From Galaxea fascicularis (taxonomy: Eukaryota > Cnidaria > Anthozoa > Scleractinia > Euphylliidae), in assembly GCA_948470475.1 (NCBI GenBank), contig OX419337.1, forward strand, positions 24,053,291 through 24,117,290: DNA of 64,000 bases. The letters are read 5' to 3'. Of this stretch, positions 46,401-57,200 are shown in pieces (the first letter of the stretch is position 1; each line of letters starts with the position of its first letter). A program made the translations under genes and the position numbers. The notes beneath the pieces were generated by a model that was not told the DNA's origin, ran no database searches, and saw only the letters and a list, made by a program, of their open reading frames with translations.

Positions 46401-49400
46401 GCCACTGCTGTTTACTATCACAGGGCATACACCTGTTACACATTGTATTGAAAGCCCTTCATGTCTGTCCATTAGTAGCCACTGGGCTGTGTTAAGTTCA
46501 ATATTGAAGCTCTTTTGACATACACAATACTTAAAACTGAACATGGTCCTTTAAAGGATTTAATGAATATTTAAATAAAGGATCACTTTTAAAATTGCAG
46601 TCATTAGATTTAAAGCCTTCCATGGTGCTGCACCAACCTACATCACTGCACTTATTGAGCCTCAAGAACCTTGCAGAATTTTATGATCTTCCAGTTGCTG
46701 TTTTTACACCTAAATTCGATCTTCAGACCTATGTTGGCCACTCCCTTACTATTGCTGCTCCTTCTGTTTGGAACACCCTACCACTGGAGCTTAGGGCTTG
46801 TGGTTCCCTTTGTTCTTTCAAATCTAAGTTGAAGACATGGCTTTTTAAATTGTCTTATAAAGTACATGTAATTATAAACTTTTAATGTTCTACTTAGTAT
46901 TGTCAGGCTAATGTTTATTTTACTTGGTTTTTTGTAAGGCGCTTTTTATTGGACACTTAAATATGCCAAAAAACACCAAAACCCTATCATGAATGAGAAG
47001 TCTTGATGAGACTGAGTAAATGGATGATAGTTGCCCACCCATCTCCCTGCCCATCTTCACACAAAATCTATACATGTTACTTAATGTGTCTTTCTAACCG
47101 CTCAGGCAGTTTTATAAGTGTCACATTAATGCAGCTTGACACTCCTTAATGAGTGTTCATGTATTTTTGTTTGCCTATGTAAAGATGATAAGTACCATAT
47201 CTGTTAACTTTGAATTTTTCCGTTCTTTCCTCATCTTTTGTGGCCTTGTAGTGGCAGTGAGGCGGGACAGGATGGTCCTAACATTGATCATTTTGACTTT
47301 GGCCTTATTACTCCTGGACTCATTCATCTTGAAGAACTGCATTTGACTTATGGGTGAGGGTTCAAAGTTGTTTTAAGTCGTCCTCTGTTAATGACATGAT
47401 GGTGTGAGGCTATGCTCTAAGAAAAGTAGTTGGGCAACCAATCTCTAAACCTTTGAAATCCAGGGCACTATTTCCTGGTCACCCAAAGGCAAAAATGAGT
47501 CACCTGGGGTGACTAGCACCAGTAGAACATAGCCCAGTGGTGTATTATGACCAATTCTTTTACGATCAGATGTTAAGCAGATTCACAAAGAGTCCATAAG
47601 CAAATTATGGCATCTTTAAATTAAGCATTGAAGATTTTTTGTTGGAGATTTCATAAAGGCAATTTATATATCAGTTGAAAAGCATACACCTTTATATCAA
47701 GGTAAATTTACTTTTTGGTGCCAGGCAAGTTACAAAATTTATTGCAACCAAAAGGCAATTTTGGACTGGCCAGGAAAACTGTAGTCTCCTTTGCAGCTGT
47801 TGAAAAACCAATCAAACTTTAAAGGTAGCCGATTGTAGATCTAAAAGTGAAATAAAGGTGCTTGAACATAAAAAAAATTAAACAGTTTTCAAATCATTGC
47901 TACAAGTAAAAGGCACTGAGTTGTTTAGTAAGTACTGGAAACTTTCAAATTAAAACTTAAGATATTCAGAGTTTGTTAAAATAATTTTTTTAATTTCTTC
48001 CTAACAGGGTTCGCGATTGTGGGATGAATTTTGAATGGAATTTGTTTCAATTTACAGCAAGAGACTGTCTTCTGCTTGCAAAGGTACCAGCATGTAAGAT
48101 GGCCTAAGTAATTTGAAACACTGTTTTACCATGTTCAAATCATCTCAAAATAAATAGGAAGATCAGGGAATGTGCAACTCTAATTGCTTACTGCGGCTGC
48201 AGTCCCAATGAAAACAAGTCTCTAGTTCAAGCCCCGAGGAATGGGGGGAGGGAGGGTACTCTCACATATGGGCTATATATAGGTTTGTGGGGGGGCAGGG
48301 TACTCTCACATATGGGCTATATATAGGTTTGTGGGGGGGAGGGTACTCTCACATATGGGCTATATAGGTTTGTGGGGGGGAGGGTACTCTCACATATGGG
48401 CTATATATAGGTTTGTGGGGGAGAGGGTACTCTCACATATGGGCTGTATATAGGTTTGTGGGTAGGCCTTTATAGATTATGCTAGCATAATTTTTGGCAT
48501 AATTTGAGCAAACTGGCATAATTTCTGCCAAGTAGCAATGCTAACATAATTCGCATATTTTGATAATTATCGGATCATTTTTGATGCTACAATTTGATCA
48601 TTGTTCATCTCTACTCCCAAGTGCCAAGAACTTGGTGACATTATTCGATGTTTTAAGTTTTAGTTCAAGTAGTAGCATTTGTAGTTCACTGTGAATCACT
48701 GAGTGGCGTCTGAAACGGTCTGAGCCCGGGTCTGGGGTGCACCGGAACTGGAAGTCACATTGTAGGCCGTGTTGTTCTAATTAAAACATGTATTTTTTGG
48801 ACTTCTTTGCAATTTTTTCAAAGAGCATAATTTTAAAAAATAAGGGCATAATTTGGGAAAAAGAGCATAATTTTAACATAATTTCGCCCCCAAAAAAGCA
48901 ATGCTACTAGCATAATATGCTACTTGTACTAGCATAATCTATGAAGGCCTATTTGTGGGGGGGAGGATACTCTCATATATGGGCTATATAGGTTTGTCAG
49001 GGGGGTTGCTCTCACATATGGGCTATATAGGTTTGCGTTCTATGTGATTTAGTCTTTCTCCTTGTTCTCTGTCAGGCTGTGAAGGCATGTCACACATTAA
49101 AAGTGTTCCATCTTCACCGTAGTGGGGTGGATGATGAGAAGGTCCGTGTTCTCATCAGTCACGTGTTGGATCATCCCTCCCTTCTCACATTAGGTAGGCA
49201 TTGTTCCAGTTAACTTTCAGAGTTAGGGAGTCAGGGAAAATTTTTAAGGGGTCATAAGACACGGGTCTTCCCTAATTTTCTTACTTAACAACTCTGTGTG
49301 TCAGGTCAGGGAGCCAGATTTCTCGGGTTTTTGACCCGAGACCCGCCGCTTATCTGGAACACTGGGTAGGGGTTTGAAATAACCATCTTTCATTTTATAC

Positions 49401-51470
49401 TTACCATGCTAGAAATTTACAAGCCTACTTGTAGCCATACCCCCCTCCCCCTTCGGTGTGTGTGTTCGGGGGGGGGGAGGGCGGTTTTTCTTACTTTGTA
49501 CGTCTGCCTGAGTAGACGTGTTAGGCCTGTTTGCCTAACATGTGTCCTGAGTACCTCTAGCATTAGCAAACCAAAGGTTGAAAGCAGGATTTTGATCTTC
49601 GTGTTCTGTTTTTCAGATCTTTCACACAACAAGATCAGCGACAGTGGAGCAAGAGCTGTGGGCAAATTGTTGAATGGTCGAAGCAACCTAACAACTTTAA
49701 ACTTATGCGATAATAAGATCCGATCTAATGGTGCCGCTGCCATTGGACACGCCCTCGGGAAAAACACTACACTCACGAGTATCAATCTAAGATTAAACAG
49801 GTGAGTGTGTTCATTCCCCTTGTTATTAACTTGGTAAAAAACCAACTGCACTCCACTGACAGTTCATTCATGGATATGCTGGATATCCGAGCGGAAGGGT
49901 GAAAAATCTGAAACATAACCGAACAAGCTGAGGAGGGTTTGGAGAGAAGCGAAAGAAAAAACAAAACAAAAGACACTGGGGAAGACGTTCGCGTTCCGTC
50001 TCCTGATCATCTAAGATGCAAAAAATGGTTGGGGGCTAACTCCGCTATTTTTTGACCCCCATGTGTACTGCTCGCAGTGTAGTTTTGTTTAGCTTCCAAG
50101 CTCAACTTTGTGGTCCTGATCTATTCAAACATACCGTAATTTTCCCTGCACATTAACTCCATCTGAAACAACTGTTAAGTACTCGTGGGAGCATTAAAGG
50201 TTTATGATGTATTTAATTCTTTACTTAGACTCGGCGATGATGGGGGACAAGCAATTTGCCGTGCGCTGTCCAAGAATAACACCCTCACTCATGTCCATTT
50301 AGGCAGTAACGATCTTGGCGAACCAACCGCTGCTATCCTGTCTCAGGTACTGAAAATTCAGCTATAGAGAAATTTAAAGTCGAGTGTAGAAAGTGATTCT
50401 TCTTTGCTTTGGTTTTCTTTACCTCGTTCTGTGATTGGTTGACAAAACTTGCGCCACTGAGAAGCAAAACCAAAACCAATCGCGACCCACTCGCGCATAT
50501 TTTCCCGCGCTTGACGCCTGGGTCGTTAATTTCCTTTCAGGATTCGATGTGGACCAAAAATTTAGGAATCTTCGTGACAGTGCCCCTTTAATGTGTTAGT
50601 TGCATCGGTTGTGATTGGTCAGAGTAATAGTTGGTTTTACGAAACTGAATTGAAAACTGCTCTTTGACATATGTCGTCATCCAAAGAGATGTTAGGGAGA
50701 TGTGGAAGTTATTTTTAGAAAGTCGCCGAATTCGCGTGGTCACATTTGACAATTATCTCCCAGTAATAAATGTTCACTCTCCTTTCTGCACTCATTTGAT
50801 TACAAGCCCTGTGTTCTCTGTGTTGTCAATTAATCCACACACCATTCTTTGATATTCCACAAAGGTTTTGGTTTCAAATAAGACTCTGGTGGATCTTAAT
50901 TTATCCTGCAATACGATTGGATCGGTGAGTGTCTCTTCCTGTCTATTTTGTTGTTTCTGTCAGTTGTTATTGTTGTTGTTATTGTTTGAGTTTTAGTTGT
51001 TGTCAACACTGTTGCATTGAGAATGATGCATATCAAATAAATCATACATGAACTGCGGAAATGAAATCAAATGAAGATTGATCCTCGCAGTTGCGAACGC
51101 AATTTTAGATGTACTGCAAGCTAGGATTGTTTGCTGCGTGTATTGTCAGTTGAACACGCCGCTATCTGATTATCACTTCTGTGCACAATGTTGGCCTTTT
51201 CTCCCGTGGATCTCCGAATGGGTTCGACTCCAGTCGGAAGAACTCGGAATTTTTTACCGAGTTTGCGTGTGAGATTATTGAATAAACCACATTTTTCAAT
51301 GTTTAATTTAGGATGGTGGGAAGTCTTTACAAGAAGGAATGGAAGAAAACACAACGATACGAGCTATGGACTTGAGATTAACAGACGTGGGACAAGAGAG
51401 CGAATATTGTATTAACCAGCTTCTAAAAAGGAACAGAGAGGAGCAGTACAAGCAAGGACAAACCAGCTAG
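39404..51470 (+). CDS. TCTE1: TCTE1 / dynein regulatory complex subunit 5 (DRC5)
   Basis: DRC5 is a leucine-rich subunit of the nexin-dynein regulatory complex of motile cilia. Fourteen exons join in phase: 39404-39436, 41334-41407, 43023-43087, 43618-43696, 44066-44193, 44994-45037, 46106-46215, 47252-47353, 48008-48083, 49076-49193, 49617-49800, 50229-50346, 50865-50924, 51312-51470; 449 residues. The family blocks are clear: ARQMRRIIAEDPDW, SLATVPLLTELCVKHIVGNF, DEGYWKRCCKARW, NWKRMYFERNLE, PETTDPTL, DCGMNFEWNLFQFTARDC. From about residue 200 to 435 come LRRs of the ribonuclease-inhibitor type (LDLSHNKISDSGARAVGKLL, LNLCDNKIRSNGAAAIGHAL, GGKSLQEGMEENTT). The C terminus EESEY-type block QESEYCINQLLKRNREEQ matches. 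The tiny first exon (11 codons) was placed by phase, donor CCGGTAA and family fit; it is the least certain. Confidence 0.9.
40118..40428 (+). mobile_element. tRNA-derived SINE (type 1), full-length
   Basis: The head GGGTTGGCGCAGTGGTGAGA and GCGCTCGCCTTCCACC (A-box region), then GGGTTCAATTCTCAGG (B box), is followed by a body with GAGGTTTTTCTCTGGGTACT and a TAATAAATTATTATT tail. It lies in DRC5 intron 1. A/B box spacing fits a Pol III promoter. Confidence 0.85.
41574..42327. mobile_element. Composite insertion: tRNA-derived SINE (type 2), inverted plus direct copies, with 15-base target duplication
   Basis: TGTAGACAATGTTGG occurs at 41559-41573 and again at 42328-42342, flanking a 754-base block. 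Inside are a minus-strand copy (about 41580-41855), a plus-strand partial copy meeting it head to head (from 41857), and a second plus-strand copy (about 42080-42327). Each carries the tRNA-like B box GGGTTCGATTCCCACC; the last has a 7-base acceptor-like pairing GACCTCG/CGAGGTC and the A-box-like CGCTTAGTCGGCAGAGC. It lies in DRC5 intron 2. Open frames across it are reverse readings of the SINE. Confidence 0.75.
43218..43327. mobile_element. piggyBac-like MITE, copy A
   Basis: TTAACCCTTTAACTCCC on the left and GGGAGTGAAAGGATTAA on the right are inverted ends with TTAA at each edge. The element is 110 bases, with GACGAGTAAAATCATCTGGC inside. Copy B follows 30 bases later. Confidence 0.7.
43358..43467. 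mobile_element. piggyBac-like MITE, copy B
   Basis: This is almost identical to copy A (ATCGTCTGG against ATCATCTGG), also 110 bases with TTAA edges. The near identity and same orientation suggest a recent duplication of a TTAA-MITE block rather than two old insertions. Confidence 0.7.
43815..43990 (+). repeat. ~106-bp dispersed repeat copy
   Basis: GAGTCTGTGGATGAAATCCT, ACCATTCAAATGAAAGCTAC and GAGCAGTACTTTCCTGTGG occur in family order, followed by a shortened second unit (GTCTGCAGTTGAG, GTGGTGCAGTTCATAA). It is in DRC5 intron 4. Confidence 0.75.
45038..45430 (+). repeat. 67-base minisatellite beginning at a splice donor
   Basis: Six tandem units of about 67 bases share GTCACTTTGAAGAGTAGTCA, TCAGTTCTTTGTGATGCATG and CCATGCATGGTGCATGTGTA. 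The first unit starts at the DRC5 exon 6 donor (GTACGTCACTTTG), and later units carry GTAGGTCAC at the same place. Confidence 0.85.
46580..46975 (+). mobile_element. LINE 3'-end fragment
   Basis: The 46595-46885 frame encodes the C-terminal end of an L2/CR1-like reverse transcriptase ORF: SLTIAAPSVWNTLPLELRAC and CSFKSKLKTWLFKL are typical. The 3' UTR contains GTAAGGCGCTTTTTATTGG. It is a short, 5'-truncated relic in DRC5 intron 7. Confidence 0.75.
48248..49036 (+). repeat. 45-base minisatellite split by a MITE
   Basis: Five tandem units with GGGTACTCTCACATATGGGC and TATATATAGGTTTGTGGGGG run to 48462. The array resumes at 48952 for about two units (CTCTCATATATGGGCTATAT). The interval between is the TIR element at 48463-48951. 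It lies in DRC5 intron 9. Confidence 0.85.
48463..48951. mobile_element. hAT-like MITE with 8-base target duplication
   Basis: The ends TAGGCCTTTATAGATTATGC and GCATAATCTATGAAGGCCTA are inverted repeats extending to about 28 bases. TTTGTGGG directly precedes the element and directly follows it; 8-base duplications are the rule for hAT elements. Inside is a series of CATAATTT repeats, no coding. The insertion is inside the minisatellite. Confidence 0.7.
49203..49362. mobile_element. 160-base TIR repeat, copy 2
   Basis: This is the reverse complement of the 24669-24822 copy: GTTCCAGTTAACTTTCAGAG at the left and GCTTATCTGGAACAC at the right, with GGGTCATAAGACACGGGTCT inside. It starts about nine bases after the DRC5 exon 10 donor. 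Confidence 0.7.
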
Positions 51471-54224
51471 GACTGTTTACTTTTATAAATCTATGAACCA
51501 GCTAGGACTGTTTACTTTTATGAATATGAACTTGTTTGCGGGGGAAATTTACAGATTGCAAAACAATTTCCCAGTAATGGTTATTAAGTTTTAATACCTT
51601 GGTTTTGGATTTCCAAGATCAGAATTTAAAAACAAAATTCACTGTTTTTCGGCTTGGTATGTTTCACCCAAGAAGAACGTCGCTCAATGTGAAACCAAGA
51701 AGTTTGATTGGGCCAGTCTTCATTCTCATGACTCTGTGGTTGTATTTCTTTTGGACAAGTAAGGAGAGTTTAGACTTATATTTCTTAAAGAGGAAAAAAT
51801 GAAAATTTAATCTATAAATGACGCTTTTATGGACGAGTTTAGACCTTACCTCAGTCATTCGTGTCACTGGAAATGAGATTTATTGCGTCATCTCAATTTA
51901 CAGATCCATTTGTTATATATTTTCCTGTTTCCAAGTTACCAATGTACAGTAGTTAAAATGTTGTGTATTCATACGGGTATCACCAAAGATTTCTGATTGA
52001 AAGTTACAAAGTGTTTCCTTTGCATCACATGAGAAAATGATCAACTTAACGGGAAATGTTATCTGTTTTCTCATCGTCTTCTGTTTGGTTGCGTTTCTGA
52101 ACCAAGAAACATTGGTTATTTTCTCTGTTTAATTCCTTTGTAAATAAGCGGTTGTTTATATCATCTTGGAATTCAATTGCAAATAAAGGAATTTGGAATC
52201 TGCAATTTTGGTGATGCAAATCGAAAAATCTCGTTTTAGCACGGGGTTTCAACTGATAAATAGGTAACTTCATTAAAAGAAAGAGGCCGATGTTTGTACA
52301 GCGGCGGAAGGAAGTGGGAAACTATGCATGACAAGATAATAATCATTTGATTTAAGTACGTCACAGGCTCACAGCTCTGAATCATGTCCTGGCTGTTTGG
52401 CATGAAGTGAGATGCTAATTCATCACAGGATACCCAGCATGAAGTGAGATGCTAATTCATCACAGGATATCCAGCATGAAGAATTGGAGAATTACTACTC
52501 CCTCCTGGATGGGTTTCTAGTCCATCACAGGATACCCACCATTATGTGACAAGGAGTATTACTACTCCTCCCTGGATGAGATGCGAGTCCATCACAGGGA
52601 ACCCAGCATGAAGTGACTAGGAGTATTACTACTCCCCCCTGGATGGGATGCGAGTCCATCATAGGATAACCAGTTTGAAGTAACAAGGGCTATTACTACC
52701 CCTCCCCCCCTAGATTACTACTCCCCCTGGATGGGATGCGAGTCCATTACAGGATACCCAGCATGAAGTCTCTAGGGCTATTTCTTCTCCCGCCCTCCCC
52801 CCTGGATTACTACTCCCCGATAGATGGGATGCTAGACCATAGCAGGATAACCAGGTCTAATAACCAGCTTGGAGCGACCGAGGGCCTTAATACTCCCCCT
52901 GGATGGTATTTTGAGTCGGTTGGTTCCTGTTTATATACATCTATAGAAAGAGAATTACATGATTTTTTAGGGAACAATAAGATTCCTTTGAGTCCGCTCA
53001 GAATCTAAAAACAAATCCGTGACAAAGATGTACGGATCGCTTGGCTCTGTGCAATTTGCACGGTATTTCATGAATGTTCTGTCACGCCTACAGTTCGAAC
53101 GTCAATAATTTGTGGCCGTGAATGCCGGCTCTGAATTTTAGATCCGTAGATAAAATAAATGCAATTAAAATATGACGGAACAGAACAGATATTACTTGTT
53201 TACATACATGTAATGTTTTTTGTTTTCAGATTTAAAGCTCGAGGGTTCAATAATTCAGTCAATGAACATCACGCTTTTCTGTGGCTTGTTTGTCGAGGTT
53301 AACTGATGGCACTCATTGCTTTACTTTTCAAATCCATTTATTTTAATTGATTGTAACTTTTATAGGGAAGGAGGCCTTGACGTTTTGTAAAATTAGGTTA
53401 AGGTGTTAAAATCTTGATTTTCAAGTACATTCTAGTGAAGAAAATGCACTTAAAATTGTGCCCAGGTTTGTTGTTGAGAAGAAATTCAAACGTTCCAGAA
53501 CAAACTGCAGTTCACTTTGCAAAGTTTCGTTCTCGTCTTTGTCTCGAATTACAGCCATAAATAACTGTTAAATATGCTTTGTTGCAGGTATATGTTGTGT
53601 GTCGAAGTTTATTTAAAGTCAATAAAACCTAGCGTTATGCGGAAAGAATCTCCATGCTTCAGTTATTTTCTAAGCGTCTATAATTTACTCTGTGGGCTCA
53701 ACTTTTTATTTCTGGTTATTGAAGCATACATTATAAGCGTCCATTCGTTTTTCGCTGTTGCACTCTCGAAAAAGAAATGGATTGAGAAATGTCTTACTTA
53801 CAGGGATTAAAATTTTTGTGCGTTAAGTGCACGTTTTATTCTCAATTTTAAAGTTGTGATGTAATTCTTGTAGTTTACGAATGTGTCGCAAAATGCATTG
53901 GATTAGTCTGTTCTCTAGATTTCACATTTCGAGAGCAATTCAGCCTTATGTTGGTCAGCTCCAACTAAGAACTTCTAATAATTTATTGAAAATATTTTCT
54001 GCATCGCCCCTGATGTCATGGAACTTTTTTTGTCACTTACTGTTTGGTCATTAACTCTCACGGGATTTTGAAAACAGCCAATGAGATCGCGGGAAAGTGA
54101 CGCAAGATGCTAAAGTAGGTTCCTTGAAATTAACATCCTCGACTTTGATCATTTGCATTTCGCAAGTCGCTTGAAGACAGAGTAGGTTCGTGTTACACCG
54201 AAGCAAAAGGAAAAGAACGACAAG
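51471..54224. other. Intergenic between DRC5 and CD63-like genes
   Basis: The first part should hold the DRC5 3' UTR (a possible AATAAA lies at about 52182). A GGATG repeat array fills 52400-52920. The rest, including a 78-codon frame at 53574-53810, shows no supported gene. Just upstream of the CD63 start are a CCAAT (about 54080) and a TGACGCAA element. Confidence 0.5.
52400..52920. repeat. GGATG-type tandem repeats, third array
   Basis: Units carry CATCACAGGATACCCAGCAT, GAAGTGACTAGGAGTATTAC and CCCCCTGGATGGGATGCGAG with a period near 75 bases. Adjacent units differ mostly in C-run length and small gaps. It is the most regular of the three arrays in the window. Confidence 0.8.
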
Positions 54225-57200
54225 ATGGCATCTGGTGGAATGGTTTTGATCAAATATCTTCTATTTTTCTTCAACTTTATTTTCTGGGTGAGTACAAATT
54301 GTCTCTCGTGACTCGCTCTGTTTGCGCTGAAGATGTCTTGCCGATTTCTGCCTTGACGTGCACACGAATATGCGGTTGTGGTTTGTACTTACCATATATC
54401 GCGGGAAACATGTTTGTATATGCATTTTGTTGTTGAAAATTAACGTTTTCGTTAGCTTATTCTCGAGAATTTGATGCTTACACGAAAGTCCATTTGTTGT
54501 CTGACTCCCGACTCGACTGTCCTTGCACCGTGCCCGACGCCCTCTTTGAACAGTGCTTGTTTTCGTGCTGTTTCCGGAGAGAGCTTCTCATTTTCGGCCG
54601 TTTTAGCGTTGCAAATTAATCGTAGATGGGTCTATATTTAAATCTCCCTGTTGAAGTAAACTCAGTGGCATTTCAGCTGGTTTAATTTCGTGTCTTGTTC
54701 GGAATACAACCTATACTTGGAACTCTCGCGAATATCAAAACAATTCAAGCTTCAGTAATTCATTAAGTCCGTACTGAAACCTTTCGCTAACCTGACCTGT
54801 CTCCGCGCAAATCAATTCGTGAGTTTTGTTAATAGGAAATTGAAACAGGTACAGAACTTTTGATGTTGTGTTCCACAAATACGAGTAAAATAGTCTAAAA
54901 CTTAAGCCCTTACGAGTAGCTAGGGAAACACCGGAGAAAGCAAGCGATTTTCAGCTTCAGGAAACAAATGACCAAAGGACCATGAAATATTCGAGTATGC
55001 AGTTATGCAAATTTCATGTCATCGTGACTCCTGTTCAGCTTTAAGGCTAAAATTTAATGATGTAATTAAACTTGTGGTGCCAGTATTTAGCTCAATATTT
55101 TTTTAATCAGCATGAATAATTAAATCATTATTTTATTTTTAACCTCCTTTCAGGTTTGTTCACTTGAAAAATTCCTTTAGCCAATACATAATCAGCGCCT
55201 GAAAAAACTAATCAAACACAACCACATAAAACTCAATAACTCAAAAATCATTAACCATGCATCTATGGAAACGTAAACTTTTCACTCAAGCATTCACTGC
55301 AAGGAACAAAATTGGACAGGATGTCTTCATTGTATCCCTCTGATTCCTTGGAATCAAGATTGTACTTAACTGTTGACCAAGGGTTCCCATATTATACTTA
55401 TGTGGGTATAGCAGAAAAGCACTAGTTTTAAGCGTTTCATCCACAGACTCAAAAGTTGGAACCACCTTGTACAGCATGACAAACAGCACCACAGGAAAGT
55501 ACTCCTCGGTAGCTTTCACATAATTGGTCACGGTTAAGCAAGTTATAACTTCCTGATGGTGCTGATCAGTGTACAGGACCTTATCCATTTCACCAGGGAG
55601 TATGATTATGCTGTGGTTAAATTATATTCTTGGTTTAAAACCAAGGGTTACACCAAACCAAGTTCTTTGGTTTTTCCTTGTCTCTCGTCACATGCTGGTG
55701 ACAAGAGACAACAATAATGGCATAACATCACTGCCAAACAACACAATCATCTGAAATGAGGCAGATGTTGAGCACACAATCAGCATGTTTACCAGTTATT
55801 TTAAGAACGTATTTGTGGTCCAGTCTGGCATTTGATCCCAGGAGCTTCCACTCAGCTATCAGAGCTTATTTGCCAATTGAACTGACCATGTTCAACTGTA
55901 TCTTCCAGGTTTCTGGCCTTGTTTTAATTGGTATTGGTGTGTGGATCAAGTTGAAGTATAGTGAAATCAGTCACCTTAACAGCAGTGACCTTTTGACAGG
56001 TCCAGTGTTTCTGATTATCATTGGTGTTGTTGTCACCATCGTGGGCTTCTTGGGATGCTGTGGGGCATACAAGGAAAACTACTGTATGGTCACCACGGTA
56101 AGTTGTACTGATTGGTTGAATTATAATGGTCCACTTGAATATTTATGAGAAATTAACATGATTATATTTTGCAAAATAATCTGTCCATTATCATTCTCAA
56201 GAGAGAAATAATAATAATAATAATAATTTATTACTTATTAGATGCAAATTAGCATGTGAACATGATCAAACGCGCCAAGTAATAATACTGGTAGGCTTTA
56301 CAATTTGAAATCTTTGAAATTCTCAAATCAAATCAAATGTTGGTTTTTGAGGAGAGAGGAATTTAAACCGGAGTACCCGGAGAAAAACCTCTCAGAGCAG
56401 ATTGGAGAACCAACCAACTCAGCCCACTTATGACGCGGATCAGTCTGAGAATCAAACCCGAGACACACTGGTGGAAGGCGAGTGCTCTCACCAATGTACC
56501 AACCCTGCTCCCCATAATGTCATAAGTTTGAGACTGTTTAAATAACATTTTTTGTCTGTTATGTAACTAGTCATATCACCTGATTGGCTTTATTTTGCAA
56601 TATAACACCCTTTTCAAACCCATTATTTGTTCTTTTTTTATCAACACTAATTGAGCTGTGTTCCATCTCAGTTTGCTGTTTTGCTGTCGATCATTTTCAT
56701 CTTGGAAATTGCAGCTGGAGCCGTGGCTTATGCCTACAGAGGAAAAGTAGGTTATCTAAAATGCATTAGCTTGCAGCTTGATGTATTAGTTCAAACAGCC
56801 ACCCTTATGCAACTTCATTTTCTCTGGATTTTGGGAAAACAGAAATGACTTGTTTACCTGAAAAAGTGTGATTTAAATGACTAAGTGTTATGTGTAATAA
56901 AAAGTCTTCTTGTTGGCAAGTCTCAAATCATATCAACTGACTAGGTAAGCTACATGAACTTCACCTATGACAATGACTTAATCTGCAGCTCTCATGGTAT
57001 AAGATAAACTGGACATCAAAATGCAAAGAGAAAGTTACTGACTAAAAGTTAAAGGGATGGTAAATCTAGAATGCTGAAGAAGTACATGTAATTTCCCTTT
57101 TTGTTACATTGCTCTATCAGAAGCAAAAGGGTTGATTAACCAAAACAGTAACATTTAAAATACTTCTGTTCTTTCACTGCCTATTTAGCTTTCAGACTGG

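Noticed and set aside
53574..53810. 78-codon frame with hydrophobic segments
   Set aside because: No homology recognised, no supporting splice sites, intergenic between DRC5 and CD63.
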